Of a DNA stretch of 64,000 nt, positions 46,961-56,497 are shown in pieces. Source of the DNA: Lacibacter sediminis. Its GTDB lineage: Bacteria; Bacteroidota; Bacteroidia; Chitinophagales; Chitinophagaceae. The translations under genes and the position numbers were made by a program. Positions within the stretch are counted from its first letter, which is position 1, and every line of letters starts with the position of its first letter. The notes below the pieces were generated by a model. That model made no database searches. It was not told the DNA's origin and saw only the letters and a program-made list of their open reading frames with translations. The stretch lies in NCBI RefSeq assembly GCF_014168535.1, contig NZ_CP060007.1:1178001-1242000 (forward strand), read 5' to 3'.

Positions 46961-48163
46961 ATGAAACTGATTAAACTAATAGTTCCCTCTTTGCTTCTTA
47001 CAACATTCATCGTTGCATCGTGCAGCAAAGAATTGGAAACACACACACCAATAAGTAACGACCCCACTGTGCCGGCACAGATCACTGATGTGACTGTTTT
47101 GAACGGCAGTGGCAAGGCAACCATCTCGTATAAGTTGCCAAACGATCCGAACCTGCTTTATGTGAAAGCTGTTTATACCATCACTACCGGAAAGCAATAC
47201 GAGACAAAAGCATCGTATTACAACAATTCATTGGTGGTGGAGGGATTTGCAGATACACTGGAACATGAAGTGAAATTATATTCTGTCAGCCGTTCAGAAA
47301 AACAGTCGCCTGCTGTTACGGTAAAAATAAAGCCACTCACTGCACCTATCTGGGATGTATACCGCAGTATAAAAATTGAAGATGCATTTGGTGGCTATAA
47401 TCTTACAGGCGTAAATGCATCGAAGGCAAACATCTCAATTATTGTTACAAAACCAAACGTATTTAACGAATATGAAATCGATAACAATAAAAGTGTGTAC
47501 ACAAATATAGACAGCATACTGTCGAAAATTCGTGGACTCGATACAGGTAATTACCGTTTTGGATTTTTGGTAATAGACAGATGGGGGAATAAAACTGATA
47601 CAATGTACAAAGTTGTAAAACCGATTTTTGAAACCCAACTCGACCCAACTAAATTCTCCAGCCTTGTATTACCCGGCGATGCACCGCAGGTTACCAATGG
47701 AGCTGCGCTGCAATATGCGTGGGATGGAAGACTTGGCTGGCCGTATACAAGTTTCACCAACCAGGTTCCCGGTGGAAGTGGTCCGCACATGATCACGTTT
47801 AATACAGGCGCACTGGCAAAACTCAGCCGTATATGGATCAGACCTTTCCCTGAGGGAACACGCTATTATTATCTCACCACCATGAAGCGTTTTGAAATCT
47901 ACGGTTCAGATAATCCAAACTTAAATGGAGCATTGGATAATACCTGGAAATTGTTGGGAAGCTATACAGTGAAGAAACCTTCAGGCTTACCTTATGGTAC
48001 AGATGATGCCAATGATCAAACGACAGCAGCTGCTGGATTTAGTTGGGAAATTGATCTGTCTGCACCGAAAGTAAAATACATCCGTATCCGCTGTCTTGAA
48101 AATTTTGCAGGTGGTACGGCGCAAAGTATTAATGAACTGAAAGTGTATGGAGATCCCCGATAA
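46961..48163 (+). CDS. Surface lipoprotein with DUF4959/DUF5126/DUF5000-like domains
   Basis: A 400-residue lipoprotein (lipobox VASC). The order looks like DUF4959 (about residues 35-125, AQITDVTVLNGSGKATISYKLP), a second Ig-like DUF5126 (130-225), and a DUF5000/discoidin-like C-terminal domain (from about 240, ending IRIRCLENFAGGTAQSINELKVYG). Proteins of this layout sit next to SusD in many PULs and probably bind the glycan at the cell surface. Ligand unknown. 31 bases after susD. Confidence 0.85.
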   Translation: MKLIKLIVPSLLLTTFIVASCSKELETHTPISNDPTVPAQITDVTVLNGSGKATISYKLPNDPNLLYVKAVYTITTGKQYETKASYYNNSLVVEGFADTLEHEVKLYSVSRSEKQSPAVTVKIKPLTAPIWDVYRSIKIEDAFGGYNLTGVNASKANISIIVTKPNVFNEYEIDNNKSVYTNIDSILSKIRGLDTGNYRFGFLVIDRWGNKTDTMYKVVKPIFETQLDPTKFSSLVLPGDAPQVTNGAALQYAWDGRLGWPYTSFTNQVPGGSGPHMITFNTGALAKLSRIWIRPFPEGTRYYYLTTMKRFEIYGSDNPNLNGALDNTWKLLGSYTVKKPSGLPYGTDDANDQTTAAAGFSWEIDLSAPKVKYIRIRCLENFAGGTAQSINELKVYGDPR

Positions 48164-48238
48164 TAACTAAAGTTAATGTTTGATCAATTCCATTGCTGCT
48201 TCAGAAAACAGATGCAGTTGCGGATAAAACTTAAACAA

Positions 48239-49435
48239 ATGAAAAAAAATACGAGTAAACTTTCGTTGATCATCATGCTGATGTTTGTATTGGCAGCCTG
48301 CTCTAAGTGGGATGATTACAAAAAATATACCGAGGCAGGTGAAACGATCTATAGTGGGAAAATAGATTCAGTAAAAACTTATCCCGGCAATCAACGTATA
48401 AAAATTACTGGCTTGTTGCCTGCTGATCCAAAGATCGCAAAAGCTAAGATCAGCTGGAATGATGGCAAAGATTCCATTATCTATGCAATTACAAAAGGAC
48501 CGGGCATTGATACCTTTAGTAAAATTGTACCTGTGCCTGAAGGCATTTACAATTTCACCATTCAAACATTTGATGCTGTTGGAAACAGTTCAATGAAAGT
48601 AAATGCATCCGGTACTGCTTACGGACCTAAGTATGAAAGTGGTTTGACCAACAGAGCCGTAAACCGTGCAGAGTTAATGACAACCGGAAAAGCTGAATTG
48701 GCGTGGGATAATTTGGATGCAGCTTCAGGTGCATTGGGTACATGGGTTCGTTACACAAAAGTGGGTGATGTTGTTGATTCGGTTTTTGTTCCGCTTACGC
48801 AAAGCCTTACTTCGCTGGATAATTTCAAACCCGGAACATCTGTAAGACTTCGTACACTATATCTGCCGAAGCCAAATTGCATTGATACATTCAGCAGTGC
48901 TTTGCAAACTGTTGGTGTAATGTATGATGTTACGGCACAGTATATTTTAAATGCAGGTATCAACTTTGCCAATTCCGATGGCGGAACAGGCAGATGGCAA
49001 ACACCTGCACAATGGATCACTACTCCTGATGTAAGAAATGGCGGTGGCGATGTTGGTGGTTTAGACAATGGAGGTTGGTTGCCATCGAAAGCGCTTTCTC
49101 TTGAAGCATGGTGGGGCATGCCGGAAATACCAAACGGTAAAATATATCAAAGCTTTACGTTGCCTGCCGGTAAATACACATTGGTAATGACAGCAGGCGA
49201 TTGCTCCGATGGTGGTACAAAATACATCACGGTTGCAGCAGGCACTGTATTACCCGATATAAATAATGTGCAAACCAGTTCAATTGTGTTCAAGAACATT
49301 ACTAAGTGGGCTGATAACAAACTCAACTTCACCCTTGCAAATGCTACGCAGGTAGCAATGGGTTTACAAGCTGGTATGAAAGCGGAAGGAAACTTTATGA
49401 AAGTGTTTAAGGTACGTTTATACCTTACGCCATAA
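48239..49435 (+). CDS. Surface lipoprotein with DUF4998 and DUF5013-like domains
   Basis: A lipoprotein of about 398 residues (MKKNTSKLSLIIMLMFVLAAC lipobox LAAC). The N-terminal half is DUF4998-like (ETIYSGKIDSVKTYPGNQRIKI, AKAKISWNDGKDSI). The C-terminal half, from about residue 250, is a galactose-binding-like sandwich of the DUF5013 type (IYQSFTLPAGKYTLVMTAGD). A second candidate glycan-binding surface protein of this PUL. The open frame extends to TTG at 48176, but ATG at 48239 begins the signal peptide. A terminator follows. Confidence 0.85.
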   Translation: MKKNTSKLSLIIMLMFVLAACSKWDDYKKYTEAGETIYSGKIDSVKTYPGNQRIKITGLLPADPKIAKAKISWNDGKDSIIYAITKGPGIDTFSKIVPVPEGIYNFTIQTFDAVGNSSMKVNASGTAYGPKYESGLTNRAVNRAELMTTGKAELAWDNLDAASGALGTWVRYTKVGDVVDSVFVPLTQSLTSLDNFKPGTSVRLRTLYLPKPNCIDTFSSALQTVGVMYDVTAQYILNAGINFANSDGGTGRWQTPAQWITTPDVRNGGGDVGGLDNGGWLPSKALSLEAWWGMPEIPNGKIYQSFTLPAGKYTLVMTAGDCSDGGTKYITVAAGTVLPDINNVQTSSIVFKNITKWADNKLNFTLANATQVAMGLQAGMKAEGNFMKVFKVRLYLTP

Positions 49436-49521
49436 ATCATTTGCTCAGATGTTTGCGAATGGATCATCCATCGCAGCAACATGCATCAGAACAATAAATT
49501 TTGTTTAGGGGCATATTTAAA

Positions 49522-49560
49522 ACAAAGGCTCCCTGTATCAACAAGGGGCCTTGTTTTTTA
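49522..49560 (+). terminator. Candidate terminator after the SusCD-lipoprotein operon
   Basis: An imperfect hairpin (arms with small bulges between AACAAAGGC and GCCTTGTT) followed by TTTTTTAAG. It likely reduces read-through into the GH43 gene. Confidence 0.6.
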
Positions 49561-49640
49561 AGACATTTTATAGAATTTGGTTGAAGTTTGAATGAGAATT
49601 TGATCAGCTTCATTTGCAATTCCTGTAATCAAAGAAAATT

Positions 49641-50621
49641 ATGATGAAGATGAAATTTAGTGCATTAGTAGTGGTCATGTTTGTAATGAACTACAATGTT
49701 TGTGCGCAGAAGAAGATTCCGGTGACGAGTGATTCAGTTCCGTTCAATCCAATTATTCGTGACAAGTTTACGGCCGATCCTGCGGCATTGGTGCATAATG
49801 ATACGGTTTATCTGTACACAGGTCGGGATGAAGCTCCAAAAGGACAGGCACGTTATGTCATGAACGAATGGCTTTGTTATTCTTCCACTGATATGCTCAA
49901 CTGGAGAGAGCATCCTTCTCCATTGAATGTAAAAGATTTCTCCTGGGCTAAAGCTGATGCCTGGGCATCGCAGGTAATTCATCGCAACGGAAAATTTTAT
50001 TGGTATGTAGCAGTTGAACATAAAACCATCGGCGGTAAAGCCATTGGTATTGCAGTATCAGATAAACCAACCGGCCCGTTTACAGATGCATTGGGCAAAG
50101 CAATTGTAACAAACGATATGACCAAAGCAACCGGTATATCGTGGGATGATATTGATCCATCAGTGATCATTGATAATGATGGGCAAGCGTACTTATTCTG
50201 GGGCAACACCAAATGTTATTATGCCAAACTAAAAGAAAATATGATCGAGTTGGATGGGCCGATCCAGGTTGTAGAAGGATTAGAGAAATTTACAGAAGCA
50301 CCATGGATACACAAACGTAAGGATTGGTATTATCTTTCATATGCTTACCAGTTTCCGGAGAAGATTGCTTATGCCATGAGTAAAAATATTAACGGTCCCT
50401 GGCAATACAAAGGCATTTTAAATGAAGTGGCAGGTAACAGTAACACCAATCATCAGGCAATAATTGAATTTAAAGGCAAATGGTATTTTATTTATCACAA
50501 TGGTGTGTTGGCCGATCATGGTGGTTTTCACCGTTCGGTTTGTATTGATCGTTTGTATTACAACAAAGACGGAACGATGAAACGGATTGTTATGACGAGT
50601 GAAGGGTTGTTGAAAAAATAA
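49641..50621 (+). CDS. Glycoside hydrolase family 43 enzyme
   Basis: A 326-residue secreted five-blade propeller glycosidase. Signal peptide ends VCAQ. Catalytic base Asp46 (FTADPAAL), the pKa-modulating Asp in DIDPSVIIDNDG and the acid Glu in FTEAPWIHKRKDWYYL are all present; HQAIIEFKGKWYFIYHNG is typical of arabinofuranosidase/xylosidase members. In a pectin-type PUL the likely activity is alpha-L-arabinofuranosidase or exo-beta-galactanase on side chains, but subfamily cannot be set by eye. ATG at 49650 is an alternative start. Confidence 0.9.
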   Translation: MMKMKFSALVVVMFVMNYNVCAQKKIPVTSDSVPFNPIIRDKFTADPAALVHNDTVYLYTGRDEAPKGQARYVMNEWLCYSSTDMLNWREHPSPLNVKDFSWAKADAWASQVIHRNGKFYWYVAVEHKTIGGKAIGIAVSDKPTGPFTDALGKAIVTNDMTKATGISWDDIDPSVIIDNDGQAYLFWGNTKCYYAKLKENMIELDGPIQVVEGLEKFTEAPWIHKRKDWYYLSYAYQFPEKIAYAMSKNINGPWQYKGILNEVAGNSNTNHQAIIEFKGKWYFIYHNGVLADHGGFHRSVCIDRLYYNKDGTMKRIVMTSEGLLKK

Positions 50622-50724
50622 ATATATCCAATCGTATTGTTTGTTTGACGTTGATATTTCGGGTGATCGCTTGATGATGGGCAAAAGATTTATTCCTTAA
50701 GTATTTTGCAGTTAATTTTCCTGA

Positions 50725-52287
50725 ATGAATAAAAAGCTAGTTGGTTTTGTGTTTTTTGCTGCAGTGCAGTTTTGTTTTGAGGCAACTGCACAATCAATAA
50801 TATGTACCATCGATCTGAAACGAAAAGCACAAACCATTGAAAATATTGGTGCTTCCGGTGCATGGTATTCTGAAGTCGTTGGAAAAAATTGGTCTGCAGA
50901 AAAGAAAGAGCGAATGGCGGAGTTGCTCTTCAGCAAATCGTTTGATTCATCAGGTAATCCGTTAGGCATAGGGCTTTCAGCGTGGCGTTTCAATATTGGT
51001 GGCGGAACATTTGAACAGGGCGACAGCAGCGGAATCCGTAATCAACTTCGCAGAGTCGAATCTTTTCTTTCGCCTGATGGCAGTTACGATTGGAATAAAC
51101 AGCAGGGTTATGTGTGGTTCACCAAAAAAGCAGCAGAGTATGGTGTGAAAGATCTCATTGCTTTTTCTAATACAGCACCGGTTCAATTCAATAAAAACGG
51201 ATTAGGATTTAAAACATCGAAAGATTTTGTTACCAACTTAAGAGATGATAAGTACAGCGACTATGCCGGTTTCTTAGCAACAGTACTCAGGCATTTTGAT
51301 GAAGAAGGAATTCATTTTAATTATATCAGTCCTGTCAATGAACCACAGTGGGATTGGTCGGCGAAATTTGGCAATATGAACCAGGAAGGTTCGCCCTGGC
51401 ATGACAAAGACATTTATAAAATTGCAGTAACACTCGACAGTGCATTAGCCGCACATCAACTCAAAACAAAAATACTTGTTACAGAAGCCGGGGATCTTAC
51501 TTACTTATACGGCCGTAATAATTATGCATCGAAACAGCTTCAACAGTTTTATGCAAAAGACAGTAAGTTTTACCTCGGTCATCTGCAGCATCTGCACAAA
51601 GCAATAGAAGGACATAGCTATTTTACCGATATGGGCGATAGCATGATCATTAATGTGCGAAAGCGATTGAATGATACTGCATCTAAATACAATGTTCCGT
51701 TCTGGCAATCGGAGTACAGTATGCTGGGCGATGGTTACAAAGAAGGATCGAAGGAACGTAGATCAACCATGGATTGTGCATTGTTCCTCGCAAAGATCAT
51801 TCATCACGATTTTACGGTAGCCAATGCAACTGCCTGGCATTTCTGGAATGCATGGGAACCCGGCCGTGCGGATATGGAAACACGTTACAATTTGATTGCA
51901 CTGCGAAATGTTGCTGATCCAAGCAAAGCAGATTATACTGTTACAAAAAATTTGTGGGCACTTGGGCATTACAGTCGGTTTGTTCAGCCTGGTATGCAGC
52001 GTATCATCACAGAACGAAATGATGGATTGAGTTTGGAGGAGCAGGCGCAAGGTGTGATGCTTTCTGCATTTGCAGACGAAAAAAAAATAACTGTGGTGAT
52101 CATCAACTATACTTCTTCAGCAACAACAATTGGGTTAAAAATTCCCGGCATAAAAAAAATAAAACAACTGAAACGATATACTACATCTGCTGAAAAGGGC
52201 GAGGACATGAAAGCTTCTTTAATCGAATCAATCAATAAAGTTGATTTGCTTCCCCGCTCACTGACAACACTGGTCATTGATCTTTAG
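50725..52287 (+). CDS. Glycoside hydrolase family 30, endo-beta-1,6-galactanase-like
   Basis: A 520-residue secreted glycosidase (signal ends TAQ). A TIM barrel with acid/base Glu206 (SPVNEPQWDW) and nucleophile Glu330 (FWQSEYSML), followed by a beta-sandwich from about residue 430. The opening (QTIENIGASGAWYSEVVGKNWS) and overall layout resemble GH30 endo-beta-1,6-galactanases, which cut type II arabinogalactan side chains. Subfamily is an inference. Confidence 0.85.
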   Translation: MNKKLVGFVFFAAVQFCFEATAQSIICTIDLKRKAQTIENIGASGAWYSEVVGKNWSAEKKERMAELLFSKSFDSSGNPLGIGLSAWRFNIGGGTFEQGDSSGIRNQLRRVESFLSPDGSYDWNKQQGYVWFTKKAAEYGVKDLIAFSNTAPVQFNKNGLGFKTSKDFVTNLRDDKYSDYAGFLATVLRHFDEEGIHFNYISPVNEPQWDWSAKFGNMNQEGSPWHDKDIYKIAVTLDSALAAHQLKTKILVTEAGDLTYLYGRNNYASKQLQQFYAKDSKFYLGHLQHLHKAIEGHSYFTDMGDSMIINVRKRLNDTASKYNVPFWQSEYSMLGDGYKEGSKERRSTMDCALFLAKIIHHDFTVANATAWHFWNAWEPGRADMETRYNLIALRNVADPSKADYTVTKNLWALGHYSRFVQPGMQRIITERNDGLSLEEQAQGVMLSAFADEKKITVVIINYTSSATTIGLKIPGIKKIKQLKRYTTSAEKGEDMKASLIESINKVDLLPRSLTTLVIDL

Positions 52288-52427
52288 TGATCAACAGAAA
52301 TCGAAGTTTTTTCACTGCTTACACAGGTTCATTAACTACAGTATCGGCCGCTTTTTCCGCCTGGTGGGAAAATAATCCATCAAATCAGTAAAACCTTCCA
52401 TTGAACGCCCCGACGGGCTGTTATACC

Positions 52428-52456
52428 TTGAACTTCGGATAAAACGGATGATTTTG
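52428..52456 (+). promoter_or_regulatory. Candidate promoter of the catabolic operon
   Basis: TTG at 52428-52430, an 18-base spacer and TGATTTTG at 52449-52456 (one base off TAnnTTTG) lie 48 bases before the MaoC-like gene, in the largest gap between the GH30 gene and the downstream operon. Confidence 0.35.
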
Positions 52457-52504
52457 CCATTTTTGAAACCAACCTGTTGGTATAAAAACTGATTGCAGCC
52501 AGCT

Positions 52505-52948
52505 ATGTTTATACAGAAGTATTTCGAGGAATTTAAACTCAACGATGTTCGCCAAACGAAGGGCAGAACTATTACCGAAACGGATATTGTGATCCATGCC
52601 GGACAATCAGGCGATTTTTTCCCCCATCATATGGACGAAGAATGGTGCAAGAGCCAGCCGTTTAAGAAACGCATTGCACATGGTACGCTCATCTTCACCG
52701 TGGCCATTGGTCTCACCGCAGATTTTGTGAACGAAGTAAGCATGACCTATGGTTATGAGCGCCTCCGTTTTATCAAACCGGTATTTATAAACGATACGAT
52801 TAAAGTAACAGTAACCATTAAAGATTTGAAAGATCATAAGAAACCTGAATACGGTTTAGTCACTGAATTGGTGGAATGTTTCAATCAGCAAAACGAATTG
52901 GTGATGCTGTGCGAACATATTCTCATGGTTAAAAAAGCAAACAGTTAA
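52505..52948 (+). CDS. MaoC-like hydratase/dehydratase
   Basis: A protein of about 147 residues with a single hot-dog fold. The active-site region [27 protein letters not shown] contains the R-hydratase 2 type Asp/His pair (HHMDEEW, HGTL). Such enzymes add or remove water on an acyl-CoA or acyl thioester. The ATG at 52505 is used; the open frame starts at TTG 52493. First gene of a tight operon that also carries two CoA transferases, so its substrate is presumably the CoA ester these make. Confidence 0.9.
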   Translation: MFIQKYFEEFKLNDVRQTKGRTITETDIVIHAGQSGDFFPHHMDEEWCKSQPFKKRIAHGTLIFTVAIGLTADFVNEVSMTYGYERLRFIKPVFINDTIKVTVTIKDLKDHKKPEYGLVTELVECFNQQNELVMLCEHILMVKKANS

Positions 52949-52950
52949 GC

Positions 52951-54102
52951 ATGCAAAAGATTGTATTGAATGGTATAACGTGGGGGCATAGCCGTGGAAT
53001 TACACCGTTGCTTGCTGTTTCGCAACGTTATTCTGAATTACATCCTGATGTGGAGATACGTTGGAAGAAAAGAACCTTACAGGAGTTTGCAGATTTTCCC
53101 ATTGAAGAACTCACCAAGGAATATGATCTGCTCATCATCGATCATCCATGGGTAGGTTGTGCGGATGCAACAAGATGTGTGTTGCCATTGAATGAATATT
53201 TATCGGCCGACTATTTAAGAGATCAGCAAACGAACTCAGTTGGTCTTTCGCATATCAGCTATAACTATAACAACAATCAATGGGCATTGGCCATTGATGC
53301 AGCTACACCTGCTGCCAGCTATCGTAAAGATCTGTTGAGTGATGTACCACAGACATGGGATGATGTGATCACATTAGCGAAGCAAGGTAAAGTTGCCGTG
53401 CCTGCTATCCCAATAGATATACTTATGAACTTCTATACTTTTTGTATTGCGAATGGTGCAGAACCTTTTCAAAACGAAGATGAAGTGATTGATGAAGTAA
53501 CCGGCATCAAGGCGATAGAAACAATGAAAGAATTGTATAGTGTAGTTGATAAAAAGATGTTCAGCCGCAACCCGATTGCTGTGGCTGAGTTAATGACCAC
53601 AACTGACGATTATCTCTATTGTCCGTTTGCATACGGTTATTCTAATTATGCACGCAAAGGCTACGCAGAACATTTATTGCATTATACAGATGTGGTTTCT
53701 TTCAACGGAAAAAGATTAAGAACAACGATTGGCGGAACAGGTATTTCTGTTTCTGCTTTCAGTAAACATAAAGAAGTGGCGGTTGATTTTGCAGCGATGG
53801 TAACATCGGGCGAATGTCAAAGCACCATGTATGTGCAACACGGCGGTCAACCGGGCCATCGCAGTGCATGGACGGATACTGCAGCCAATCATTTAACCAA
53901 TTACTTTTTTACGCAGGTGCTGCCTGTTATGGATAATGGATATATGCGTCCACGTTACAATGGCTACCTGCATTTCCAGGATCATGCAGGCGATCCGTTA
54001 CAGGATTGTTTGGAATATGATGGTGATCCTTCAAAAGCATTACAGGAAATGAATAAACTATATCAGCAAAGTCTTTCAAAACAAACAGCCGTTACAGCAT
54101 GA
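52951..54102 (+). CDS. Solute-binding-protein-like protein, no signal peptide
   Basis: A 383-residue protein with the fold pattern of family 1 extracellular sugar-binding proteins: ITPLLAVSQRYSELHPDVEIRWKKRTLQEF, YDLLIIDHPWVG, WALAIDAATPAASYRKDLL, PQTWDDVITLAK, and a C-terminal lobe with GGTGISVSAFSKHKEVAVDFAAM. It begins MQKIVLNGITWGH with no signal peptide or lipobox, and no ABC permease or ATPase gene is near. Two bases after the MaoC-like gene, overlapping the first CoA transferase by four (ATGA). It is probably cytoplasmic and may bind the pathway substrate; enzymatic function is possible. Confidence 0.75.
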   Translation: MQKIVLNGITWGHSRGITPLLAVSQRYSELHPDVEIRWKKRTLQEFADFPIEELTKEYDLLIIDHPWVGCADATRCVLPLNEYLSADYLRDQQTNSVGLSHISYNYNNNQWALAIDAATPAASYRKDLLSDVPQTWDDVITLAKQGKVAVPAIPIDILMNFYTFCIANGAEPFQNEDEVIDEVTGIKAIETMKELYSVVDKKMFSRNPIAVAELMTTTDDYLYCPFAYGYSNYARKGYAEHLLHYTDVVSFNGKRLRTTIGGTGISVSAFSKHKEVAVDFAAMVTSGECQSTMYVQHGGQPGHRSAWTDTAANHLTNYFFTQVLPVMDNGYMRPRYNGYLHFQDHAGDPLQDCLEYDGDPSKALQEMNKLYQQSLSKQTAVTA

Positions 54103-55244
54103 GTGCATTGCCATTAAACGGAGTTGTGGTGCTGGAGTTCAGTCAGTATCTATCAGGCCCATCGGCTGCTTTGCGTTTGGCCGATCTTGGTGCAAGAGTC
54201 ATTAAGATCGAACGTCCGAACACAGGAGATGCTGGTCGGAAATTGGCGATTAAAGATTTGTGGGTTGATGATAATTCGTTGTTGTTTCATACTATCAACC
54301 GCAACAAAGAAAGTTTTACTGCTGATCTGAAGAATCCTGAAGATATTTCGATCATCAAAAAACTCATTGCAAAAAGCGATGTGTTGATCCATAATTTTCG
54401 TCCTGATGTAATGGGTAAGAATGGACTTGATTACAAAACCGTGCAACAGATAAATCCTCGATTGATCTACGCAGAAATTTCAGGTTATGGCAAGAATGGT
54501 CCATGGAAAAATAAACCAGGCCAGGATCTATTACTACAATCAATAACAGGCCTGGCTTACACAACAGGCAACGGCACAAACGGTCCCGTACCATTCGGAA
54601 TTTCTATTGCTGATATTCTTGCGGGATCACAATTGGTGCAAGGGATTTTAGGTGGATTGATCCGTCGTTCAAAAACAGGTAAAGGTGCCTTGATTGAAGT
54701 GAGCCTGATGGAATCGTTACTCGATTTTCAATTTGAATTACTCACCACTTATTTTGCCAACAATGAACAACCACTGCGCAGCAAAGTTGCAAACGGTCAA
54801 CCGTTGCTAAGTGCACCTTACGGTATTTATCAAACAAAAGACAGTTACATCGCTTTGGCGATGATGGATATACATGTGCTTGCCGACACGATTCATTGTG
54901 GTGCCTTGAAACATTTTCCGAAAGAAAATGCTTTTGCATTACGTGACGAAATAAAGACAGTGTTGGTGGAGCATTTGCAAACAGAAACAACTGCATATTG
55001 GTTGGCTGCGTTACAGGAAGCCGGGCTGTGGGCAATGGAAGTGTTGAACTGGGATGAGATGACCGATCATCCTGGATACAATGCGTTGGAGATGGAACAA
55101 ACCATACATGCAGGTGGTAAAACAATTGTTACCACAAGATGCCCGATTCGCATTAACGGACAACGGTTGACTGCTGATAAAGCAGCACCACAGTTGGGTG
55201 AACAGAATGAGAAGATCAGGAAAGAGTTGGAAGTTATAAGTTAA
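54099..55244 (+). CDS. CaiB/BaiF family CoA transferase (first copy)
   Basis: A 381-residue class III CoA transferase. The N-terminus VVVLEFSQYLSGPSAALRLADLGARVIKIERP is the CoA-binding opening of the family; NRNKESFTADLKNPED and LIHNFRPDVM follow, and the catalytic Asp is probably Asp143 in PGQDLLLQS. It would move CoA between two carboxylic acids. Translationally coupled to the binding-protein gene by ATGA. A paralogue is encoded next. Confidence 0.92.
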   Translation: MSALPLNGVVVLEFSQYLSGPSAALRLADLGARVIKIERPNTGDAGRKLAIKDLWVDDNSLLFHTINRNKESFTADLKNPEDISIIKKLIAKSDVLIHNFRPDVMGKNGLDYKTVQQINPRLIYAEISGYGKNGPWKNKPGQDLLLQSITGLAYTTGNGTNGPVPFGISIADILAGSQLVQGILGGLIRRSKTGKGALIEVSLMESLLDFQFELLTTYFANNEQPLRSKVANGQPLLSAPYGIYQTKDSYIALAMMDIHVLADTIHCGALKHFPKENAFALRDEIKTVLVEHLQTETTAYWLAALQEAGLWAMEVLNWDEMTDHPGYNALEMEQTIHAGGKTIVTTRCPIRINGQRLTADKAAPQLGEQNEKIRKELEVIS

Positions 55245-55260
55245 GTGTTATGTGTTACGG

Positions 55261-55314
55261 GTGAATTTATGAAATGATATTCACCATTGATCATTGACCA
55301 TTCACAATTAAACA
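55261..55314. repeat. Short degenerate repeat between the CoA transferase genes
   Basis: The gap holds GTGAAT/ATTCAC arms (55261-55266, 55279-55284) and several variants of CATTGA/CATTCA in a row up to 55304. It looks like a simple interspersed repeat of the kind seen between genes in this group of bacteria. Confidence 0.4.
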
Positions 55315-56484
55315 ATGAAACTTTTAGAAGACGTATTAGTGATCGATTTCAGCCAGTTTTTGTCGGGGCCTTCAGCGGCTTTGCGATTGGCAGATATGGG
55401 TGCACAAGTGATCAAGATCGAGCGACCGGGCGTCGGTGATATTTGTCGTGAGCTGTATGTGAGCGATGTGATGATCGAAGGTGAATCAACTATTTTTCAT
55501 GCCATCAACCGTAACAAACAAAGCTACGCTGCCGATTTAAAAGATCCGAATGACCTGGGAAAAGTAAAGCAACTCATTGCCAAAGCCGATGTGGTGATGC
55601 ACAATTTTCGTCCCGGCGTCATGGAGCGTATTGGTTTGGATTATGCATCGGTGAAAAAAATAAAACCCGATGTGGTATATGCAGAGATCAGTGGTTATGG
55701 TGTGGAAGGTCCGTGGAAAGATTTACCGGGGCAGGATCTATTGTTGCAATCTGTTTCAGGTTTAACCTGGCTCAGCAATAATATCGACGAAAGTCCAACA
55801 CCAATGGGTGTGGCCGTGGTGGATATCATGGCAGGCACACACATTGCGCAGGGAATATTAGCAGCATTATATCAAAAAGGAACAACAGGCGAAGGCGCAT
55901 TGGTGCAGGTGAGTATGCTGGAAAGTATCCTGGATTTTCAGTTTGAAGTATTGACCTGTTATTACAATGATGGCCGGCAGTTACCTGTACGTGGAGCAGT
56001 GAATAGTGCGCATGCTTATATTGCGGCGCCTTATGGTATTTATAAAACAAATGATGATTACATTGCATTAGCAATGACCAATATTCCAACTTTGGCAACA
56101 CTGCTGGAATGTGAACCATTGAAAGAGTTTGTTAACAGTAATGATTGGTTCGCAAAACGGGATGAAATAAAATCGATACTGGCTGGCCATTTAACAACAA
56201 GACCATCTGCTGAATGGCTCGGTATTTTAGAGAAAGCAGATATATGGTGTGCAGCGGTAATGGATTACGATCGGTTGGTGAAACAGGAAGGTTACCGTTC
56301 GTTAGAAATGGAAGTAACGGTGAAGACGAGCAACGGCATTTCAGTAACCACCACACGTTGTCCTATTAAAGTTGATGGAGAAATATTAGCAGCAGGCAAG
56401 GGCGCTCCATTGTTGGGTGAGCATAACAAAGAAATTGACTATCGATTCGGCATAACAGAACAATTGCAGACCGTTACTAAATGA
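55315..56484 (+). CDS. CaiB/BaiF family CoA transferase (second copy)
   Basis: A 389-residue class III CoA transferase, homologous to the upstream one along its whole length (roughly half identical by eye in the first 200 residues): VLVIDFSQFLSGPSAALRLAD, HAINRNKQSYAADLKDP, VMHNFRPGVM, and the catalytic Asp141 in PGQDLLLQS. Both copies keep the active-site residue, so they may act as a heteromer or on two different acids. 70 bases after the first copy. Confidence 0.92.
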   Translation: MKLLEDVLVIDFSQFLSGPSAALRLADMGAQVIKIERPGVGDICRELYVSDVMIEGESTIFHAINRNKQSYAADLKDPNDLGKVKQLIAKADVVMHNFRPGVMERIGLDYASVKKIKPDVVYAEISGYGVEGPWKDLPGQDLLLQSVSGLTWLSNNIDESPTPMGVAVVDIMAGTHIAQGILAALYQKGTTGEGALVQVSMLESILDFQFEVLTCYYNDGRQLPVRGAVNSAHAYIAAPYGIYKTNDDYIALAMTNIPTLATLLECEPLKEFVNSNDWFAKRDEIKSILAGHLTTRPSAEWLGILEKADIWCAAVMDYDRLVKQEGYRSLEMEVTVKTSNGISVTTTRCPIKVDGEILAAGKGAPLLGEHNKEIDYRFGITEQLQTVTK

Positions 56485-56497
56485 TCATTTGAAAAGA

